From the NCBI RefSeq assembly GCF_001591105.1, contig NZ_BCUD01000023.1, forward strand, positions 1 to 51,922: a stretch of DNA of 51,922 nucleotides. The letters are read 5' to 3'. The position numbers were made by a program, and so were the translations under genes. Position 1 is the stretch's first letter; every line of letters starts with the position of its first letter. Source of the DNA: Vibrio nereis NBRC 15637 (GTDB lineage Bacteria > Pseudomonadota > Gammaproteobacteria > Enterobacterales > Vibrionaceae). The notes under the pieces were generated by a model that saw only the letters and a program-made list of their open reading frames with translations, had not been told where the DNA came from and did no database searches. Of this stretch, positions 7,933-16,360 are shown piece after piece.

Positions 7933-9315
7933 TTATTCGATGACCAATGGAAGGATGACTTCCACACATAGACCACCCAGTGCGCTGCGCTTCGCTTTAA
8001 TGGTTCCGCTATGCTGACGAACAGCACTTTCAGTAATAGTCATACCGAGTCCTGTTCCACCGCTGTGTCGATCACGGGCGGTCGAGACGCGATAAAACGG
8101 CCTGAAAATCGCTTCCAGTTCATCTTCCGGAACCCCATCGCCATTATCATCGACGGTGATCAGGAGGTGATCGTCGTATTCGGTCATCGTGATCTGAATG
8201 ACATCTTCCCCATAGTAGATGGCATTCCGCACAATGTTATCGAGCGCACTCATCAGGAGCTTAGGGTTACCAGATATCTTCCGTTCTGGAATCTCGTTAT
8301 ACGTGAGCGTCTTCTGCATTTGCTCAGCTTCGAATTGAGCATCAGACAGTATCGCTTCCCATAAACTGGCGATGGGCTGCTCTTCTCGGCTGATATGGTT
8401 ATCCACTTGCATGCGTGACAATTCAAGCAGTTCGCTGATCATTTTTTCGAGTCGCTGCGCTTCTGTGTCGATACGCGTTAATTCTGGGCTTTCTCCTTGT
8501 TTACGAGTCGCAAGCGCTGTTGCCATGCGTAGACGGGTTAAAGGCGATCTCAGCTCGTGTGAGATATCGGACAGCAAACGTTGTTGGCCAGAGATCATTT
8601 GATTGACGGCTTCAACCATCTGATTGAAGCTCGCTCCTGCTTGCCTGAATTCTGAGGTGCCTTTTTCCAACTCAGGATCCACCGCAAACTCGCCTTTTGC
8701 GACTCGCTGCGCGGCGCGCTCTAACTTTCGTGCCGGCTGACTTAAAGCCCAAGCCAGCCAGAGCAGCAGCGGTGTGCTGACCAGCATGACCGCCAGTAAG
8801 AGTTGGAAAGGTCTATCGAACATTCTTAACAAAAATGGTGGCGGCTCATTCCACTTAAAACCCACATAGATCAGCAAATCTTGATTGGCCAAAACGATGG
8901 GAAGCGGCCCCGCGACCAAATAGCGTCCATAGAGTTTTTGTTTTGGGCTTTCTGGACCATCGATGGTGGTAACGAAATTGCGCAGTGCTTTTAACTTAAA
9001 ATCTTTCGGGCTGCGGGTGGTCAGAATATTACCTTCTACATCCGTTAAAAAGTAACGAGGCCGACCATCCCGATGAGAGCGATTGCCCCCTTCTAATTCA
9101 AAGATGATCCGACCTAAATCGGTACTGTTTTTATAACGTTGTTCAATATTCTTTTTCGCTTCCAGCATGCGCTGGAAGTGCTCTGGAGGAATATCGCGTG
9201 CTTTACGCGGATCTAGGTGCGGCAGTGCTAACACGGCCAGCAATACCAAAAACATGGTGAACCAGAAAATCGCAAAAATTCGCCCATATAGACTGCTGAT
9301 CTTGGGGAGTCGCAT
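7933..9315 (-). CDS. cpxA: Envelope-stress sensor histidine kinase CpxA
   Basis: CpxA is the inner-membrane sensor that detects envelope protein misfolding and phosphorylates CpxR. The 460-residue protein has a first membrane segment at about 12-32, a periplasmic sensor region (about 33-165) and a second membrane segment at about 168-190. A HAMP region follows, then the H-box SHELRSPLTRLRM with phosphoacceptor His at 253, an N-box (NIVRNAIYY) and ATP-lid glycine motifs (DDNGDGVP, GGTGLGM). Its ATG overlaps the cpxR stop by one base (TAATG), indicating translational coupling. Confidence 0.96.
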   Translation of the reverse strand: MRLPKISSLYGRIFAIFWFTMFLVLLAVLALPHLDPRKARDIPPEHFQRMLEAKKNIEQRYKNSTDLGRIIFELEGGNRSHRDGRPRYFLTDVEGNILTTRSPKDFKLKALRNFVTTIDGPESPKQKLYGRYLVAGPLPIVLANQDLLIYVGFKWNEPPPFLLRMFDRPFQLLLAVMLVSTPLLLWLAWALSQPARKLERAAQRVAKGEFAVDPELEKGTSEFRQAGASFNQMVEAVNQMISGQQRLLSDISHELRSPLTRLRMATALATRKQGESPELTRIDTEAQRLEKMISELLELSRMQVDNHISREEQPIASLWEAILSDAQFEAEQMQKTLTYNEIPERKISGNPKLLMSALDNIVRNAIYYGEDVIQITMTEYDDHLLITVDDNGDGVPEDELEAIFRPFYRVSTARDRHSGGTGLGMTITESAVRQHSGTIKAKRSALGGLCVEVILPLVIE

Positions 9316-10001
9316 TAATCCTCCTCAACCAGAAGATAACCACGTCCTCTGAGCGTTTTTATTCGAGGCTTTCCATCCGCTCTTTCTGGCAACTTCTTAC
9401 GTAGGTTCGAGACATGCATGTCGATAGCGCGGTCAAACGCTGATAGTCGTTTACCTAACACATCCATGCTTAGTGTTTCTTTTGTCAGTGTTTCACCCGG
9501 ATTCTGTACTAGGTGATTGAGTAGAGCAAATTCGGTGGTGGTAAGATCGAGCAGTTGATCGTTGCAGTATGCCTCTAATTTGCCAGGGTACACTTTAAGA
9601 TCTTGATACTGGATGTAATCACTGTGTTTGGTGTGAGTGCTGTGTTGAGTTCGGCGTAAAATAGCGCGGATACGAGCCAGTAGTTCACGGTCACTAAACG
9701 GTTTGGGTAGATAATCGTCCGCGCCTAACTCTAATCCGATCACGCGGTCTATTTCTTCCCCTTTTGCCGTCAACATGAGGACGGGGGTTTCCCATTGTTC
9801 TCGTAAGCGTTTTAGCGTTTCCATGCCATTGAGTTTTGGCATCATGACATCCAGCAGAATGAGGTCGATGTCTGGAGTCAGGGCGGCTAACCCGGCTTCA
9901 CCATCATTGGCTTCAGATACAATAAAGCCCTCATAAGAGAGCACCTCGTTTAACAGGCTGGTGAGTTCTGTATCATCATCAATTAAAAGTATGTGTGCCA
10001 T
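9315..10001 (-). CDS. cpxR: Envelope-stress response regulator CpxR
   Basis: CpxR is an OmpR/PhoB-type regulator that, once phosphorylated by CpxA, activates envelope protease and chaperone genes. The 228-residue protein has a receiver domain with acidic residues DDD (8-10), phosphoacceptor Asp51 in LLLDVMMPK, the conserved Thr/Lys region (VLMLTAKGEE, LPKPFSDREL) and a C-terminal winged helix ending RGRGYLLVEED. It is divergent from cpxP across a region with GTAAA direct repeats, so autoregulation is expected. Confidence 0.97.
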   Translation of the reverse strand: MAHILLIDDDTELTSLLNEVLSYEGFIVSEANDGEAGLAALTPDIDLILLDVMMPKLNGMETLKRLREQWETPVLMLTAKGEEIDRVIGLELGADDYLPKPFSDRELLARIRAILRRTQHSTHTKHSDYIQYQDLKVYPGKLEAYCNDQLLDLTTTEFALLNHLVQNPGETLTKETLSMDVLGKRLSAFDRAIDMHVSNLRKKLPERADGKPRIKTLRGRGYLLVEED

Positions 10002-10069
10002 GAAAACGTCTCTATTAAGTTCTATACCTTTTATAGTACTGGGAAACTCCAGTCATATTTAGCTTAATT

Positions 10070-10091
10070 TTTACTCTTTACGTTCATTTAC
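10070..10091 (-). promoter_or_regulatory. CpxR boxes in the cpxR-cpxP intergenic region
   Basis: Read on the minus strand, GTAAA (10091-10087), TGAAC and GTAAA (10081-10077) form an exact GTAAA-N5-GTAAA CpxR box. A further GTAAA follows 2 bases on, at 10074-10070. More isolated GTAAA pentamers lie at 10112-10108 (minus) and 10143-10147 (plus, closer to cpxP). The site lies between two known Cpx-regulon members, so it is likely the shared autoregulatory element. Confidence 0.75.
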
Positions 10092-10186
10092 TCTTCCTCA
10101 ACGCCACTTTACATATGAAGTCGTAATCTATAGTTAAGCGCTGTAAAGATAGATCCATTCAATCACGAAATTTGAAAGGTATGATT

Positions 10187-10690
10187 ATGAAAACTGCAAA
10201 AAAATTGGTATTGGCTGCTGTTGTTCTTCCACTAACGCTTGGTACGGCGAGCGCATTGGCTTACGGTGGAAAAAACCATCACCGAGGCCCGAACGATGAC
10301 TGTGGTATCAGTGGTATAGGTTTTGAACGTGGCATGATGCGCCAGCTTGATCTCACTTCAGATCAGCAAGAAAAACTACGAGCAATGCGTGGAGCCGGAA
10401 AGAATAACTTTAAAGGCAATTATGAAGCCATGCGCGCAGAAATGCAGGCCCATCGCGATCAAATGCACGCGTTGATGCTCGCTGATGATTTTGATAAAGC
10501 GGCGGCTAATGAGCTGGCTAAGCAAATGGTTGAGCAGCAAAGTGAGCGCAGAGTGCAAATGATGGAAAGGCAGCATCAGATGCTCAGTATTTTAACGCCA
10601 GAACAGAAAGCGAAGTTTGTTGAGATGCACAACCAGCGCGTCGGGGAGTGTGACTACAGAATGAAAAACCGTATGAATGCTGATAAATAA
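10187..10690 (+). CDS. cpxP: Periplasmic CpxP/Spy-family protein
   Basis: CpxP is a periplasmic modulator that damps CpxA and binds misfolded proteins. The product from ATG 10187 is 167 residues, with a signal peptide (KK, hydrophobic AAVVLPLTLGTASALA) and a His-rich mature N-terminus. Two LTxxQ-type motifs follow, LTSDQQ and LTPEQK, the hallmark of the Spy/CpxP family. AAAGG lies 7 bases before 10187, so I prefer it to the ATG at 10181 or the TTG at 10172. Its divergent position next to cpxRA and the adjacent CpxR boxes support CpxP rather than another Spy paralogue. Confidence 0.88.
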   Translation: MKTAKKLVLAAVVLPLTLGTASALAYGGKNHHRGPNDDCGISGIGFERGMMRQLDLTSDQQEKLRAMRGAGKNNFKGNYEAMRAEMQAHRDQMHALMLADDFDKAAANELAKQMVEQQSERRVQMMERQHQMLSILTPEQKAKFVEMHNQRVGECDYRMKNRMNADK

Positions 10691-10708
10691 GTAAATATCA
10701 TGTAATAA

Positions 10709-10732
10709 AAAGGCGACGCAACAGTCGCCTTT
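10709..10732 (+). terminator. Terminator after cpxP
   Basis: A 9-bp stem, AAAGGCGAC (10709-10717) and its complement (10724-10732), encloses a 6-base loop and is followed by CTTGTTTC. It ends the cpxP transcript. Confidence 0.75.
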
Positions 10733-10800
10733 CTTGTTTCATTTTTATTCAATCTTTGAGAGGTTATACTTAAAGAATTCGTTTGAAACTGAATTGCTTT

Positions 10801-11709
10801 ATGAAACAAGAATATGCACGTTTGGTTACTATGGCTGCCTGGACAGCAACGATAGTAGCAACACTTCTATTAGTGGTGAAAGTTGGCGCTTGGTGGGTGA
10901 CTGGCTCGGTAAGCCTACTCGCATCATTGATCGACTCAATGCTCGATATTGCCGCGTCATTGGTCAACCTTGTTGTAGTTCGCTACTCGTTGCAACCTGC
11001 AGATAGAGAGCATACCTTTGGTCACGGCAAAGCCGAGTCACTTGCGGCGCTTGCTCAGGCGATGTTCATCTCAGGGTCAGCCGTCTTTCTTATCTTGAAT
11101 GGTGTTGACCGATTCTTCAGACCCCATGCACTTCAATCACCTGAATACGGTGTTTACGTCAGTTTGTTCGCAATAGCGGTGACATTCGCTCTGGTTAGAT
11201 TTCAAAAGTACGTGGTGAAAAGAACCGGTAGCCAAGCGATCGCAGCAGACTCTTTGCACTATGAATCGGATCTCTACATGAATGCGGCGATCATGTTGGC
11301 GTTAGGTTTAAGCTGGTTTGGGATAGGTCAGGCCGACGCAGTATTCGCGATTGGTATCGGTGGCTACATTCTTTTCAGCGCCTTTAAAATGGTCAAAGAA
11401 GCCACGCAAACCCTACTTGATAGAAAGTTGCCTGATAGCGAACTCAAAGAGATACGTGAATGTTGTTTATCGGTTGAAGGGGTGCTTGGGGTGCATCAGC
11501 TTAGGACTCGAATGTCTGGCCCCACTCGTTTTGTCCAGCTTCACCTGGAATTGGAAGATCAAATCCCATTGATTGAAGCACATCGCATATCTGATTTGGT
11601 TGAAGACAGTTTGCTTGAGCGTTTTCCTGGCGCCGATGTCTTAATTCATCAGGATCCCTATTCGGTGGTTTTTGGCCCAGAAAGAGAGCAGAAATCGCAA
11701 GGTTGGTAA
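10801..11709 (+). CDS. fieF: Cation-efflux pump (CDF family), Fe/Zn exporter
   Basis: FieF (YiiP) is an inner-membrane CDF antiporter that exports Zn2+ and Fe2+ in exchange for protons. The protein aligns with E. coli FieF over its whole length: WTATIVATLLLVVKVGAWW (TM1), the metal-site helix DSMLDIAASL in TM2, SLQPADREHTFGHGKAESLA, and the second site HYESDLYMNA in TM5. A C-terminal cytoplasmic domain ends near VLIHQDP. I start it at ATG 10801 (302 residues), where homology begins, although no good Shine-Dalgarno is visible. An in-frame TTG at 10783 would add six residues. It lies between cpxP and pfkA, as in E. coli. Confidence 0.94.
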   Translation: MKQEYARLVTMAAWTATIVATLLLVVKVGAWWVTGSVSLLASLIDSMLDIAASLVNLVVVRYSLQPADREHTFGHGKAESLAALAQAMFISGSAVFLILNGVDRFFRPHALQSPEYGVYVSLFAIAVTFALVRFQKYVVKRTGSQAIAADSLHYESDLYMNAAIMLALGLSWFGIGQADAVFAIGIGGYILFSAFKMVKEATQTLLDRKLPDSELKEIRECCLSVEGVLGVHQLRTRMSGPTRFVQLHLELEDQIPLIEAHRISDLVEDSLLERFPGADVLIHQDPYSVVFGPEREQKSQGW

Positions 11710-11917
11710 TAAAAGCAGCATGAGACAAAGTGATGGTTATCGACTATCTTTTCATCGTTGAGAATTTTTACTGTGATCCTGACGTGTATCAAATTAGTTA
11801 ATTTGCAAAACTGTAATACTCTTACATAAGTAGAAAAGTTACATAATTAGCTGCAAATAAAAGTAGTATTCCTAGTTGGGAAAGGTAACATATTGCGCAG
11901 TTAATAGAATTTTGTCA

Positions 11918-11935
11918 GAGGCTTTCGTAAGCCTC
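11918..11935 (+). other. Hairpin in the pfkA leader
   Basis: A 7-bp stem, GAGGCTT (11918-11924) and AAGCCTC (11929-11935), with a 4-base loop sits 44 bases before the pfkA ATG. No U-run follows, so it is not a terminator. The rest of 11710-11979 is AT-rich with no ORF or RNA gene that I can support. Confidence 0.5.
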
Positions 11936-11979
11936 CAACGTAAAAATTGAAATAAGATTTCCAAAAATCGAGGGTGAGC

Positions 11980-12942
11980 ATGATTAAGAAGATCGGTGTT
12001 TTGACAAGTGGCGGTGACGCACCAGGCATGAACGCAGCACTACGTGGCGTGGTTCGTACTGCACTAACGGAAGGCTTGGAAGTATACGGTGTTAAAGACG
12101 GTTACTTAGGCCTTTACGAAAACCGTATCGAGAAGCTTGATCGTTCAAGCGTATCAGACGTGATCAACAAAGGTGGTACTTTCCTAGGTTCTGCGCGTTT
12201 CCCTGAGTTTAGAGATGAAGCCGTTCGTGAAAAAGCGATCGAAAACCTGAAAGAACATGGCATTGACGCACTTGTTGTTGTCGGTGGTGACGGTTCTTAC
12301 ATGGGTGCTAAAAAGCTGACAGAAATGGGTTACCCTTGTATTGGTCTACCTGGCACCATCGATAACGATATTGCCGGCACCGACTACACTATCGGTTACC
12401 TAACCGCCCTGAACACTGTTATCGATGCCATTGACCGCCTACGCGATACTTCTTCATCACACCAACGTATTTCTATTGTTGAAATCATGGGCCGCCACTG
12501 TGGCGACCTTACTCTTATGTCGGCAATTGCTGGTGGTTGTGAGTACATCATCACACCAGAAACAGGCCTTGATAAAGAGAAACTAGTCAACAACATCAAA
12601 GACGGCATCAAAAAAGGTAAGAAGCATGCGATCATTGCGCTTACTGAGCTAATGATGGATGCCAATGAGCTGGCGAAAGAAATTGAAGACGCAACTGGCC
12701 GTGAAACACGTGCTACAGTGCTTGGTCACATCCAGCGTGGCGGTCGTCCGACAGCGTTTGACCGTGTTTTAGCGTCGCGCATGGGTAACTATGCGGTGCA
12801 TTTGCTTCTTGAAGGTCACGGTGGTCGTTGTGTTGGTATCCAGCAAGAGCAACTGGTTCACCATGACATCATCGATGCGATTGAGAACATGAAGCGTCCA
12901 GTGCGCCACGATCTGTACAAGGTTGCAGAAGAGCTGTTCTAA
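11980..12942 (+). CDS. pfkA: 6-phosphofructokinase I
   Basis: PfkA phosphorylates fructose-6-phosphate to fructose-1,6-bisphosphate, the committed step of glycolysis, and is allosterically activated by ADP. From ATG 11980 the protein is 320 residues, exactly the E. coli length. It has the ATP loop GVLTSGGDAPGMNA (6-19), GGDGSYMGA, the catalytic GTIDNDIAGTDYTIG and the substrate segment EIMGRHCGDL. A GAGGG Shine-Dalgarno lies 6 bases upstream of 11980. The GTG at 11974 falls too close to it. Confidence 0.97.
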   Translation: MIKKIGVLTSGGDAPGMNAALRGVVRTALTEGLEVYGVKDGYLGLYENRIEKLDRSSVSDVINKGGTFLGSARFPEFRDEAVREKAIENLKEHGIDALVVVGGDGSYMGAKKLTEMGYPCIGLPGTIDNDIAGTDYTIGYLTALNTVIDAIDRLRDTSSSHQRISIVEIMGRHCGDLTLMSAIAGGCEYIITPETGLDKEKLVNNIKDGIKKGKKHAIIALTELMMDANELAKEIEDATGRETRATVLGHIQRGGRPTAFDRVLASRMGNYAVHLLLEGHGGRCVGIQQEQLVHHDIIDAIENMKRPVRHDLYKVAEELF

Positions 12943-12967
12943 GACACGATGATTTGTCTGAAGTGAT

Positions 12968-12998
12968 AAAAAACCACCTAAACTTAGGTGGTTTTTTT
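12968..12998 (+). terminator. Terminator after pfkA
   Basis: An A-run and CCACCTAA (12974-12981) pair with TTAGGTGG (12984-12991), followed by seven T residues. It is near-symmetrical, but no convergent gene ends here. Confidence 0.88.
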
Positions 12999-13066
12999 GT
13001 ATGTTAGCAGCGTGGCTGGTTGGTCAATGAAGACGGCTATCGAACAAATCTTTCTTGTTGCTATGA

Positions 13067-14089
13067 TTATTCTAGATGCAGATCGAGCGGCGTTTTACTG
13101 CTACGCCCTCCAATTTCACGCGTTAGCTTCGGAACGAGGTAACCGGATACACGCTCAATGACACCAGCCATAATACTTTTCGCCATCTCGTCCGAGATAA
13201 AGAAGTGAGCCGCGCCTTGTACTTTATCGAGTACGTGCATGTAGTAAGGCAGTATACCCGCATCAAACAGAGACTCACTGAGTGCCACTTGAGCCTCGAC
13301 ACTGTCATTGACACCTTTGAGCATCACGCCTTGGTTCAGCAGTGTGACACCGACTTGCTTCAATTTACCCAGTGACATAGACAGCTCTTGGTTAATCTCT
13401 TGCGCATGATTGATATGGGTGACCAAAATCACCTGTAGTCGAGTCTCTGCCAACACTTTGATGAGTTGCTCGGTGACGCGGGCTGGGATCACGACGGGTA
13501 AACGGGAGTGAATGCGCAGTCTTTTGATGTGCGGTATGTCAGCAATATGATCGACCAACCACTGGATCTCATCATCTTTCGCCATCAAAGGATCCCCACC
13601 GGAAAGAATCACTTCATTGAGTTCTGGGTGATGAGCAATGTAGTCCAGACTCTGCTGCCAAGCGGCTTTGTTCCCTTTATTGTCTTGATAAGGGAAGTGA
13701 CGGCGGAAGCAGTAGCGGCAGTTAATGGCACAGCCACCCTTTACGATCAGCAGGGTACGGTTTCGGTATTTGTGCAGCAAACCTGGGATCGCGTTATTTT
13801 GCTCTTCTAACGGATCGTTGGAGAAACCTGGGTGTACTTCAAACTCTTCCGTTAAGGGAAGTACCTGACGCAAAAGTGGATCAAATGGATTGCCTTTTTC
13901 CATTCTATCAACAAAACTTTGCGGCACACGCTGTGCAAAAAGCTTGCGTGCTTCAAACCCGTGTTGCCAAGGTTTGGGATCTATTTCTAGCTGTTCTAGC
14001 AGTTTTAGAGGATCGGAGATCCCATTCGCTAGCTGTTTGAGCCAGTTTTGCTCAACAGAATCAACTTTTCGGGTTATTATGTGCGGCAT
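13067..14089 (-). CDS. epmB: EF-P-(R)-beta-lysine-forming lysine 2,3-aminomutase
   Basis: EpmB (YjeK) is a radical-SAM, PLP-dependent enzyme that turns L-alpha-lysine into (R)-beta-lysine for attachment to EF-P. The 340-residue protein carries the radical-SAM cluster CAINCRYC (C120, C124, C127). The glycine motif SGGDPL and the PLP-lysine region near the C-terminus (LDKVQGAAHF) are also present. It is divergent from efp, its pathway target, with only 33 bases between the two ATGs. The partner ligase gene epmA is not in this window. Confidence 0.96.
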   Translation of the reverse strand: MPHIITRKVDSVEQNWLKQLANGISDPLKLLEQLEIDPKPWQHGFEARKLFAQRVPQSFVDRMEKGNPFDPLLRQVLPLTEEFEVHPGFSNDPLEEQNNAIPGLLHKYRNRTLLIVKGGCAINCRYCFRRHFPYQDNKGNKAAWQQSLDYIAHHPELNEVILSGGDPLMAKDDEIQWLVDHIADIPHIKRLRIHSRLPVVIPARVTEQLIKVLAETRLQVILVTHINHAQEINQELSMSLGKLKQVGVTLLNQGVMLKGVNDSVEAQVALSESLFDAGILPYYMHVLDKVQGAAHFFISDEMAKSIMAGVIERVSGYLVPKLTREIGGRSSKTPLDLHLE

Positions 14090-14122
14090 TAATTTTAACT
14101 CGAAGAATGGTAAGAGGAAAAA

Positions 14123-14689
14123 ATGGCTACTGTTAGCACGAATGAATTCAAAGGCGGTCTTAAAATTATGCTTGATAATGAGCCTTGTGTCATTCTCGAA
14201 AACGAGTATGTAAAACCAGGCAAAGGTCAGGCGTTCAACCGCGTTAAAATCCGTAAGTTGCTTTCAGGTAAAGTTCTAGAGAAAACATTTAAGTCTGGTG
14301 ACACTGTTGAAGTGGCAGACGTAATGGATATCGACCTAGATTACCTATACAACGACGGTGAATTCTACCACTTCATGAACAGCGAAACATTTGAACAAAT
14401 CGCTGCGGACCTGAAAGCGGTAGGTGAGAGCGCTAAATGGCTAGTAGAAAACGACACTTGTATGCTGACGCTATGGAACGGCAACCCAATCGTTGTGACT
14501 CCACCAAACTTCGTTGAGCTAGAAGTGACAGACACAGACCCTGGCCTAAAAGGTGATACTCAGGGTACTGGCGGTAAACCTGCAACTCTAACTACAGGTG
14601 CAGTTGTTCGTGTTCCTCTGTTTATCTCTATTGGCGAAGTGATCAAAGTAGATACACGTAATGGCGAATACGTTGGTCGAGTGAAGTAA
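14123..14689 (+). CDS. efp: Translation elongation factor P
   Basis: EF-P binds between the P and E sites and relieves stalling at polyproline stretches. The 188-residue protein has the three-domain family length. The modified residue is Lys34 in YVKPGKGQAF, identical in context to E. coli EF-P and consistent with beta-lysylation by the adjacent EpmB rather than rhamnosylation of an arginine. The C-terminus IKVDTRNGEYVGRVK is typical. AGAGG lies 7 bases before ATG 14123. A terminator follows. Confidence 0.98.
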   Translation: MATVSTNEFKGGLKIMLDNEPCVILENEYVKPGKGQAFNRVKIRKLLSGKVLEKTFKSGDTVEVADVMDIDLDYLYNDGEFYHFMNSETFEQIAADLKAVGESAKWLVENDTCMLTLWNGNPIVVTPPNFVELEVTDTDPGLKGDTQGTGGKPATLTTGAVVRVPLFISIGEVIKVDTRNGEYVGRVK

Positions 14690-14710
14690 GTACAGCTTGC
14701 CAAAACTGCT

Positions 14711-14736
14711 AAAAAGGTCACTTCGGTGGCCTTTTT
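14711..14736 (+). terminator. Terminator after efp (UUCG loop)
   Basis: An 11-bp stem with one G-U pair (14711-14721 with 14726-14736) is closed by a C(UUCG)G tetraloop and ends in a six-T run. Confidence 0.92.
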
Positions 14737-14803
14737 TGTTTTTCAGTCTGGTGTTTGATGTGCCACAATTCTTAATTCGTGCCCTGTGGTTAAACTGATG
14801 ATC

Positions 14804-15721
14804 ATGAAACAGTCCTTACGTATTTGGCTTGAAGCCGCACGACCAAAAACGCTACCTCTGGCGTTGGTCTCGATTTTAACGGGCAGCGTACTTGCCTATT
14901 CTACCCACCAGTTTTCGTTCATTGTGGCCGTACTGGCGTTTCTGACTGCCACACTGTTGCAAATCCTTTCCAATTTAGCCAACGATTATGGTGATGCGGT
15001 CAAAGGGACGGACAACGAAAAACGACTAGGGCCAGTTCGTGCTATTCAATCAGGCAGCGTATCACTGCGTGATATGAAACAGGCCATTGTCATTAATATT
15101 ATTCTGACCATGGCATCAGGGTTGGTGCTTGTGTTTTACGCGTTAGAAAGCCTTAATAGCATTTTGGCTTTTATTGGCTTAGGCGTATTGGCGATCATTG
15201 CCGCCATTGCTTACACCGTGGGTAATAAACCGTATGGATATGTCGGTTTGGGGGATATTTCTGTCTTTATTTTCTTCGGCCTATTAGGTGTCGCGGGAAC
15301 ATATTTTTTGCATACGGGCGTTGTCGCGCCGCTACTGACCTTACCCGCAGTAGGGTGTGGGTTACTGGCAGTGGCTGTTCTCAATATCAACAATATGCGT
15401 GATATTGAAAACGACAAAGAGTGCGGTAAGCGGACGGTCGCGGTTCGGCTTGGACAAAAAAAAGCGAAGTACTACCACTCTGTCTTGCTGGCGGGGGCAC
15501 TCGTTGCTTTCCTCGTGTATTTAATGCTTCACCCAGGCCCTTGGTGGATTTCTTTGCCATTCTTCTTAAGCGTGTTAGTGGCCTATAAACACGCTCGGGC
15601 TGTTTGGCTTGCAGAGCAACCAGCGCACATTGCACCTATGATGCCAGTTATTGTGAAGTGCTCACTAGTGACAAACATCCTATTTGCTGGAGTTGTTATA
15701 GCTCAAACTCTGGTGAGTTGA
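14804..15721 (+). CDS. menA: 1,4-dihydroxy-2-naphthoate polyprenyltransferase
   Basis: MenA is an inner-membrane UbiA-family prenyltransferase that joins a polyprenyl chain to DHNA in menaquinone synthesis. The protein (305 residues from ATG 14804) has about eight to nine membrane segments. It carries the first Asp-rich motif NDYGDAVKGTDN and the second NMRDIENDKECGKRTVAVRLG. The N-terminal WLEAARPKTLPLAL is family-typical. The in-frame GTG at 14786 and ATG at 14798 are alternative starts. The Shine-Dalgarno evidence is weak for all of them, so the start is by homology. rraA follows after 76 bases, an association also seen in E. coli. Confidence 0.93.
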   Translation: MKQSLRIWLEAARPKTLPLALVSILTGSVLAYSTHQFSFIVAVLAFLTATLLQILSNLANDYGDAVKGTDNEKRLGPVRAIQSGSVSLRDMKQAIVINIILTMASGLVLVFYALESLNSILAFIGLGVLAIIAAIAYTVGNKPYGYVGLGDISVFIFFGLLGVAGTYFLHTGVVAPLLTLPAVGCGLLAVAVLNINNMRDIENDKECGKRTVAVRLGQKKAKYYHSVLLAGALVAFLVYLMLHPGPWWISLPFFLSVLVAYKHARAVWLAEQPAHIAPMMPVIVKCSLVTNILFAGVVIAQTLVS

Positions 15722-15797
15722 TCTATCTTTGTCATTGCAATGACTTAATGTCTCGATATACTCGATGAAGACAATGAACGCTATGGGAAGGAACACG

Positions 15798-16319
15798 ATG
15801 GAATACAATACGTCTGCCTTATGTGACATTTACTCTGAACAAGTAGATGTTGTTGAGCCTATGTTCAGTAATTTTGGCGGCTGTGCTTCATTTGCCGGGC
15901 AGCTCACGACTTTGAAGTGTTTTGAGGATAACGGTCTCATCCGTGAAGTCCTAGAGCAAGATGGCTTAGGACGAGTTTTGCTGATCGATGGTGGTGGTTC
16001 CCTGCGTCGTGCTTTGATCGATGCTGAATTAGCATCGCTAGCCGAAGAAAATGACTGGGAAGGTATTGTTGTCTATGGATGTGTTCGTGAAGTTGATGAG
16101 CTGGAAGATATGAGTATTGGTATCCAAGCGCTTGCCTCGATCCCCGTTGGTGCGGTGTCGCAAGGTGTTGGTGATGTCGATATCCCAGTAAACTTCGGTG
16201 GCGTTACCTTCCTTCCTGAAGATTATCTCTACGCCGATAATACCGGTGTGATTCTGTCCCAAGAGCCGCTTGATGTGGAACTTGAAGTGGCAGAAGATGA
16301 TGAAGTCATCAATGGCTAA
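15798..16319 (+). CDS. rraA: Regulator of ribonuclease activity A
   Basis: RraA is a ring-shaped trimer that binds RNase E and inhibits its endonuclease activity, changing global mRNA decay. From ATG 15798 it is 173 residues. The start MEYNTSALCDIY matches E. coli RraA, and the sequence includes EPMFSNFGG, FEDNGLIREVLEQ and LYADNTGVILS. GGGAAGGA lies just upstream of 15798, whereas the longer reading back to 15765 has no family support. The C-terminus carries an acidic extension. It follows menA on the same strand. Confidence 0.95.
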   Translation: MEYNTSALCDIYSEQVDVVEPMFSNFGGCASFAGQLTTLKCFEDNGLIREVLEQDGLGRVLLIDGGGSLRRALIDAELASLAEENDWEGIVVYGCVREVDELEDMSIGIQALASIPVGAVSQGVGDVDIPVNFGGVTFLPEDYLYADNTGVILSQEPLDVELEVAEDDEVING

Positions 16320-16330
16320 AATGAATCTCT

Positions 16331-16356
16331 AAACACCGGCAGTAGCCGGTGTTTTT
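16331..16356 (+). terminator. Terminator after rraA
   Basis: A perfect 10-bp stem (16331-16340 with 16345-16354), 4-base loop and T-run. It sits between convergent rraA and the MATE gene. The minus-strand U-run is weak, so it mainly serves rraA. Confidence 0.88.
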
Positions 16357-16360
16357 GTAT

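Noticed and set aside
10172..10186. Longer cpxP start at TTG 10172
   Set aside because: The Shine-Dalgarno lies inside this extension and the signal peptide begins naturally at ATG 10187.
11772..11791. CRP-like TGTGA half-site upstream of pfkA
   Set aside because: The second half (GTGTATCA) does not match TCACA at the required spacing.
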